From assembly GCA_022706175.1 (NCBI GenBank), contig JAKJDB010000054.1, positions 1-9,985 of the forward strand: DNA of 9,985 bases, read 5' to 3'. Below are positions 6,017 through 9,985 of this stretch, piece by piece; the first letter of the stretch is position 1, and every line of letters starts with the position of its first letter. The DNA comes from Candidatus Zhuqueibacterota bacterium (lineage in GTDB: Bacteria; KSB1; UBA2214). Under the pieces are notes generated by a model. The model had not been told where the DNA came from. It made no database searches and saw only the letters and a list, made by a program, of their open reading frames with translations. The translations under genes and the position numbers were made by a program.

Positions 6017-7705
6017 TCAGTTGAGCAGGGTTATTTTACGCGTCAACGCGACCGCGTTGATGCGGATGCGAAGCCAATAGACGCCGGAGGGCAGCACCCG
6101 TCCTCTTCCATCTGTTCCATCCCAATACCAGCGCCGGTTGTTGCCGGCCGATCGTTCACCCTTCCAGATCAGCGCCGCTCTTCGTCCCAGCATGGTATAG
6201 CTTTCGATCTCCACCCGGCTGTTCTCCGCCAGATCAACGACGATCTCCAGCCTGGAATGGTCGCGGGGCGTAAAGGGGTTGGGGAAGCAGCCGACCCATT
6301 GACTTTTTTCCGGCAACGGCTCTGGACCGCCCCAATAGTTCACCGCCGCATACGCATCGAGCAATCCATAGCCATAGAGCGTGTCCGGATCGGCGGCACG
6401 GTCAGCGGTCCTGATGAGCGCTTCACGCACCTGCATGGGCGTCAAGTCGGGATGCGCGGCCAGGACCAGCGCCGCCACGCCGGCGGCGAGCGGCGCGGCC
6501 GCAGAGGTTCCTGAAATGGAGGTGTAGGCGCCGCCCACCTCTTCGCCGCCTGGAACCGCCGCACATTGAATGCCCACGCCCGGCGCCACTACATCCGGTT
6601 TGAGACGGCCGTCCGCTGTCGGCCCGCGCGAGGAGAACGTCGCGATCCGGCCGTCGCTGTGTACCGCGCCCACCGCCAGAACGCTGTCGCCGTCTGCCGG
6701 CGCCAGCATATGCTTCCACGAAGTGTCGCCCTCATTGCCCGCAGAGGCGACCACTAAAATGCCCTTTTTAACCGCCAGATCTGCGGCGATGGTGATCGGG
6801 GCCGTGTTCCCGTCCATGTTTTTGTAAACGTACCAGTCGTTGTAGCCGACGCTGGTGCTGATGATGTCTGCGCCCAGGCTGTCGGCCCATTCAGCGGCGG
6901 CGATCCAGTAATCCTCCTCGATGGGTTTTTCCGACGCAGTGTCCTCGGTTTTCGCCAAAAGGAAATCACTCGCAAACGCCGGGCCGATCAGACTGCCCGG
7001 GCTGTAGCCGGCGAGAACCGAAAGCACCTGAGTACCATGGTAAATCTGCGAAGAGGCATCCTGCGTCTCCCAGTTGGTGTTCTGATCCCGCTGAATAAAA
7101 TCGTACTGCGCCGACACCCGCAACGCGGCAAAGGCCGCATGATTCAATCGAAAGCCGGTGTCGAACACGGCGATCAACACGCCTTCCCCGTGAAGGTTGT
7201 TGGCGTGCACATCCGGGACTTTGATCATGGCGTTCTGCCACAGTGAAGGCCCATACTCCTCTGAGGACGGCGCCAGGGGCTTGAGCAATTCATTGCTCTC
7301 AGGCAGCGGCGCTCTTTTTAAGCAAAGCACAGGAGCCCGCCTGACCACAAAGGGCAGAGCCTGAATCTGCTCCAGCTGCTGCGCGGCGCCGCTGACGCTG
7401 ACTGCGTTGAGCCATTTGGAAACCGCACGTATGTGCACACCCCGGCGCATCAGTTCCTGCACATAACCGGCGTTCACCGGCAGATCGCTCAGATCAACCA
7501 ATCGGTCTGCTGGCAGCACTTTGGCGCGCCTTTTTTTCGCCCGCGCTGTCAACCGGGACCAGGCGGTGGTCAACGCCCCCCGGTCGCCCAATGAAGGGCC
7601 TTTGTCGGAAAAAAAAATCCACACCGGATCATCGGCTGCAGCAGCGCCGGCTGATCCAAATAATAAGGCAAGAAAAAAACATAGAGATCTGGCTAAATAG
7701 CTCAT
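6017..7705 (-). CDS. Secreted subtilisin-like (S8) serine protease with C-terminal T9SS/FlgD-like sorting domain
   Basis: The product is 562 residues. The signal peptide is residues 1-24 (SLCFFLALLFGSAGAAAA). A pro-region (~50-145) is followed by an S8 catalytic domain (~150-460) with an intact triad: Asp182 in VFDTGF, His223 in YHGTQVLSVLAG, Ser401 in SGTSAAAP, plus oxyanion Asn324 in SAGNEGD. The C-terminal 88 residues (PNPF at 475-478, YTMLGRR, WDGTDGRG, LPSGVYWLRI, ending RKITLLN) form the Ig-like tail called FlgD-like or T9SS type A sorting domain, which directs proteins through the outer membrane in Bacteroidota and relatives. The enzyme probably degrades external protein at the surface or outside the cell; its substrate is unknown. 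I chose ATG 7705 rather than an in-frame start at 7780 because the longer version would run across the upstream gene's terminator and would bury the signal peptide. It converges with the GGDEF gene across a 41-base gap that shows no convincing terminator. Confidence 0.93.
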   Translation of the reverse strand: MSYLARSLCFFLALLFGSAGAAAADDPVWIFFSDKGPSLGDRGALTTAWSRLTARAKKRRAKVLPADRLVDLSDLPVNAGYVQELMRRGVHIRAVSKWLNAVSVSGAAQQLEQIQALPFVVRRAPVLCLKRAPLPESNELLKPLAPSSEEYGPSLWQNAMIKVPDVHANNLHGEGVLIAVFDTGFRLNHAAFAALRVSAQYDFIQRDQNTNWETQDASSQIYHGTQVLSVLAGYSPGSLIGPAFASDFLLAKTEDTASEKPIEEDYWIAAAEWADSLGADIISTSVGYNDWYVYKNMDGNTAPITIAADLAVKKGILVVASAGNEGDTSWKHMLAPADGDSVLAVGAVHSDGRIATFSSRGPTADGRLKPDVVAPGVGIQCAAVPGGEEVGGAYTSISGTSAAAPLAAGVAALVLAAHPDLTPMQVREALIRTADRAADPDTLYGYGLLDAYAAVNYWGGPEPLPEKSQWVGCFPNPFTPRDHSRLEIVVDLAENSRVEIESYTMLGRRAALIWKGERSAGNNRRWYWDGTDGRGRVLPSGVYWLRIRINAVALTRKITLLN

Positions 7706-7748
7706 GAAGGCTTTTCCGGTTTGAAAAAATGGCGCGCCAAGCTGCGCG

Positions 7749-7795
7749 AAAAAAATAAACGCCGGGAGTCCTGATGGCACACGGACTCACGGCGT
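7749..7795 (-). terminator. Rho-independent terminator of the cyclophilin gene
   Basis: On the minus strand a 13-bp stem with one mismatch (plus-strand arms 7759-7771 and 7783-7795, 11-base loop) is followed by GTTTATTTTTTT (A-run 7749-7755 plus 7757-7759 on the plus strand). It begins 19 bases past the cyclophilin stop codon and lies 44 bases before the protease ATG. The protease therefore probably has its own promoter or depends on read-through. Confidence 0.8.
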
Positions 7796-7814
7796 ATGTT
7801 CGACAGAATACGAT

Positions 7815-8483
7815 CTAATTCGCTCGCATATAGGCTTTAGTGATCACCACCGGCTGAACCGGGGCATCGCCCTCGCCGGTCTGCACCTGGCCGATCTTTT
7901 CCAATACTTCCATGCCCTCCACCAGCTGACCAAAGATGGTGTATTGGCCGTCCAGATGGGCGGTGCGTTCCCGGCCCAGGCAGATGAAGAACTGGCTGCC
8001 GGCGCTGTTGGGATCCGCGGACCGGGCCATGGACAGGATTCCCTTGTCATGATGCAGATCGTTGAACTCGGCCGGCAGGCTGTAGCCGGGACCGCCGGTG
8101 CCCTCATTGCCGAGAATGGCATCCTTGCTGTTGATGTCGCCGCCCTGGATCATGAAACCGGGTATAACGCGATGAAAGGTGGTGCAATCATAATAGCCGG
8201 CGGACACCAGCCTTTTGAAGGAGGTGCAATGCATGGGCGCCTTGTCCGGGAAAAAAGCCAGCACCATTTTGCCGTAATTGGTCTCCAACACCGCTTTTTC
8301 AGTGGCCCCGACCGGTTCCATGGGCGTCTGTTTCACTTTTTCCAGCAGCTGCTGAATCTGGCTATCGCTCAGCGGTTGACAGGGGGCGGCCTGCTGATCC
8401 TGACGGCCGGGCGCCGGCTGTTCCTTTTTTCCACAGCTGAAGAACGCGCACGTCAATGCCAACAAAATAAATAATTTTTTCAT
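7815..8483 (-). CDS. Cyclophilin-type peptidyl-prolyl cis-trans isomerase, predicted lipoprotein
   Basis: The 222-residue product catalyses cis-trans isomerisation of Xaa-Pro bonds during folding of exported proteins. The N-terminus (MKKLFILLALTCAFFSC) looks like a lipoprotein signal with lipidated Cys17 (FFS-C). A Gln/Pro-rich linker and a short helix follow, then the cyclophilin domain (~64-222). It has the core residues FHRVIPGFMIQGGD (Arg105, Phe110, Gln113), a GTGGPGY loop, SMARSADPNSAGSQFFI and LDGQYTIFGQLVEGMEVL. Leu177 stands at the position of the cyclosporin-binding Trp of human cyclophilin A, as in many bacterial members. I chose ATG 8483 because GGAGG (plus-strand 8488-8492) lies four bases upstream; an earlier in-frame ATG at 8501 would put six residues in front of the signal. 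A terminator follows immediately, so it is probably transcribed alone. The protein should be anchored in a membrane facing the periplasm. Confidence 0.95.
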   Translation of the reverse strand: MKKLFILLALTCAFFSCGKKEQPAPGRQDQQAAPCQPLSDSQIQQLLEKVKQTPMEPVGATEKAVLETNYGKMVLAFFPDKAPMHCTSFKRLVSAGYYDCTTFHRVIPGFMIQGGDINSKDAILGNEGTGGPGYSLPAEFNDLHHDKGILSMARSADPNSAGSQFFICLGRERTAHLDGQYTIFGQLVEGMEVLEKIGQVQTGEGDAPVQPVVITKAYMRAN

Positions 8484-8513
8484 AGAACCTCCGTGTTCCA
8501 CGATGTTCGTCTC

Positions 8514-8577
8514 ACCCTGCAGGGTTTTATAATCCAGTAATTACAAAAATTTCGCAAAAATCGCAAGCAGTTTTTGC
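8514..8577. promoter_or_regulatory. Divergent intergenic region with palindrome and inverted repeat
   Basis: The 157-base gap between the cyclophilin (-) and priA (+) starts must hold the 5' signals of both. It contains a perfect 12-base palindrome ACCCTGCAGGGT (8514-8525). This directly abuts TATAAA read on the minus strand (plus-strand TTTATA, 8526-8531), a fair -10 box for the cyclophilin gene, although no good -35 lies at normal spacing. An inverted repeat GCAAAAA / TTTTTGC (arms 8554-8560 and 8571-8577, 10-base loop) lies further in. The palindrome could be an operator near the transcription start. No clear promoter for priA was found. Confidence 0.3.
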
Positions 8578-8640
8578 CCGCCTGCAGCGGCGATTTTCTT
8601 TTCAATTTGCATTATGCGCAGGAAATGGTTACTTTAAAAA

Positions 8641-9985
8641 ATGGAAAAACCGTTTGCAGAAATTGTTTTCCCGATTCCTGTGGGCCATAGCTATACCTAC
8701 TCCATTCCGGATAAATTCCAGGGCGATGCGGCGCCGGGCATGCGCGTGCTGGCGCCCTTTGGCCCCCGCAAAATGACCGGTTTCATCGTCAGATTGGCAG
8801 ACGCCTGCGACCGGACGGATGTCAAGGCGATCGAAGAGGTGCTGGATCCGGTGCCCCTGTTCACCACAGAGGTGTTGGAGCTGGCGCAATGGATTGCAGA
8901 GTATTATCTGTGCGGCTGGGGCGAAGTGCTCAAAGCGGCCCTGCCCAGCGGCATCCATCAAAACTCGGTCAAGACCGTCCGCTTGACGCACAGCGATCCG
9001 GAACAGCTGGCGCGGCTGATCGAATCACGTGCGCCCCGCCAGGCGCAGATCGTCCGCCAGCTGATGCGGCAGAATCCGATGCCGTTGAACAAACTGGCGG
9101 CTGCGCTGGACGCCTTCAACATCTATGCAAGTCTGCGCAAATTACGCCAGGACGGTTTTGTCCGCATGGAACTGGCATTGCCCAGGCCCAAAGTGGGTGC
9201 ACGCTACGAGACCCGCTACCGGCTGGCCGCCGCGTTTCGTGGACCTGCCTTGGAAAAGCTGATGGAGGAGCTGCAGTCCTCAGCGCCCAAACAGGCGCGC
9301 GTTCTGGCTGCTCTGTTCGAGGAGCCTGAAGCGCTGATCGCCGGCCCGGAACTGCTGCAGCAGGCCGGCGCCACCTGGTCAGCGCTCAGCAGCCTGATAA
9401 AAAAAGAGGTCCTGCAGCGTGAACGGGTTCAAGTGGAACGGCACTATGATCAGGGCATGGAGATCGAAACGCCGACGCCGCTGACTCTGAACCAGGACCA
9501 GGCAGCGGCCTTGGCGGCCATCGTTCGTCAGATCGATGCCGGCAAGTTCAGCACCATGCTGTTGCACGGCGTCACGGCCAGCGGCAAGACACAGGTGTAT
9601 ATCGAGGCCATTCAACATGCGTTGTCAAAAGGGTTGAACGCGGTGGTGATGGTCCCCGAGATCGCCCTGACTCCGCAGATGGTACGCCGCTTCCGCGGCC
9701 ATTTCGGCGACCGAGTCGCCGTGTTTCACAGCCGCATGTCCCCGGGCGAGCGTTATGATTCCTGGCGCCGCACCTGGGAGGGCAAACATCAGATCGTCAT
9801 CGGTCCCCGCTCCGCTATTTTCGCGCCGCTGCCCCGCGTCGGACTGATCGTCGTGGACGAAGAGCATGAGCCCAGCTACAAGCAGAACGATCTGACTCCG
9901 CGCTACCATGGCCGCGATGTGGCGGTCATGCGCGCCAAACTCAACCACGCGGTGGTGGTGCTGGGTTCTGCAACGCCTTCGCTGG
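8641..9985 (+). CDS. priA: Primosomal protein N' (replication restart helicase PriA), N-terminal part
   Basis: An open frame of 448 codons runs off the right edge, so the gene is truncated by the window. PriA binds stalled replication forks and reloads the replisome, using ATP-driven 3'-to-5' unwinding. The N-terminus (MEKPFAEIVFPIPVGHSYTY, GMRVLAPFGPRKMTGFIV) is the 3'-OH-binding domain. TTEVLELAQWIAEYYLCGWGEVLKAALPSG marks the usual boundary to the winged-helix region (~105-270). The helicase lobe begins near LTLNQDQAAAL, with Walker A GVTASGKT (Lys316), a MVPEIALTPQM segment, IVIGPRSAIFAPL, Walker B VDEEHEPSYKQ (Asp406) and PRYHGRDVAVMRA; the window closes in the GSATPS motif. The zinc-binding and second RecA lobes lie beyond the edge. 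The start is bounded by an in-frame stop at 8635-8637. The ribosome-binding site is weak; the leader is A-rich. Walker A has Ala where most PriA have Gly (GVTGSGKT). Confidence 0.96.
   Translation, partial: MEKPFAEIVFPIPVGHSYTYSIPDKFQGDAAPGMRVLAPFGPRKMTGFIVRLADACDRTDVKAIEEVLDPVPLFTTEVLELAQWIAEYYLCGWGEVLKAALPSGIHQNSVKTVRLTHSDPEQLARLIESRAPRQAQIVRQLMRQNPMPLNKLAAALDAFNIYASLRKLRQDGFVRMELALPRPKVGARYETRYRLAAAFRGPALEKLMEELQSSAPKQARVLAALFEEPEALIAGPELLQQAGATWSALSSLIKKEVLQRERVQVERHYDQGMEIETPTPLTLNQDQAAALAAIVRQIDAGKFSTMLLHGVTASGKTQVYIEAIQHALSKGLNAVVMVPEIALTPQMVRRFRGHFGDRVAVFHSRMSPGERYDSWRRTWEGKHQIVIGPRSAIFAPLPRVGLIVVDEEHEPSYKQNDLTPRYHGRDVAVMRAKLNHAVVVLGSATPSL

Noticed and set aside
7730..7739. TGGCGCGCCA palindrome upstream of the protease
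   Set aside because: Ten bases of pure GC alternation are expected by chance at this base composition, and no promoter elements are arranged around it.
7706..7780. N-terminal extension of the S8 protease to 7780
   Set aside because: The region holds the cyclophilin gene's terminator T-tract and stem, and a signal peptide begins cleanly at the ATG at 7705.
8625..8690. Small 21-codon open frame (ATG at 8625) overlapping the priA start
   Set aside because: The AGGA motif is only one base from the ATG, too close to act as a ribosome-binding site, and the peptide has no recognisable feature.

Overview
This window looks like chromosome from a Gram-negative bacterium of the FCB group (the Bacteroidota/Calditrichota/KSB1-type lineages). 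Three things point there. The gene at 483-1346 encodes a DUF4835 (PorD-like) secreted protein. The subtilase at 6017-7705 ends in a type IX secretion/FlgD-like sorting domain. Two adjacent genes (1345-4211) encode outer-membrane beta-barrels. By eye the base composition is moderately GC-rich, and Shine-Dalgarno sequences precede several genes, which argues against a typical Bacteroidetes (where they are rare). The exact phylum is inference.

Layout from left to right: (1) the 3' end of a beta-CASP metallo-beta-lactamase RNA hydrolase on +, closed by a very strong hairpin terminator; (2) a DUF4835/PorD-like gene on -; (3) diverging from it, a two-gene + operon with an ATGA stop/start overlap, encoding a PorV/PorQ-like barrel and a ComEA-type helix-hairpin-helix domain fused to a large barrel; (4) a second + operon with a Rossmann-like protein and a GAF-GGDEF diguanylate cyclase; (5) on -, a secreted subtilisin-like protease with a sorting tail; (6) on -, a cyclophilin-type lipoprotein with its own terminator; (7) diverging from that, the first 448 codons of the primosomal helicase gene priA, running off the window on +.

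The strongest theme is the cell surface. There is a probable type IX secretion accessory protein, a protease that carries the matching C-terminal tail, two outer-membrane barrels (one with a potential DNA-binding domain on its periplasmic N-terminus), and a periplasmic folding lipoprotein. The GAF-GGDEF protein adds c-di-GMP signalling. The beta-CASP nuclease and PriA are housekeeping nucleic-acid enzymes at the two edges.

I see no tRNA, rRNA, CRISPR array, insertion sequence, prophage or toxin-antitoxin pair. No stretch over 300 bases lacks a gene. The most interesting item is the coupled barrel + HHH-barrel pair; nothing here amounts to a clearly new defence or mobile system.
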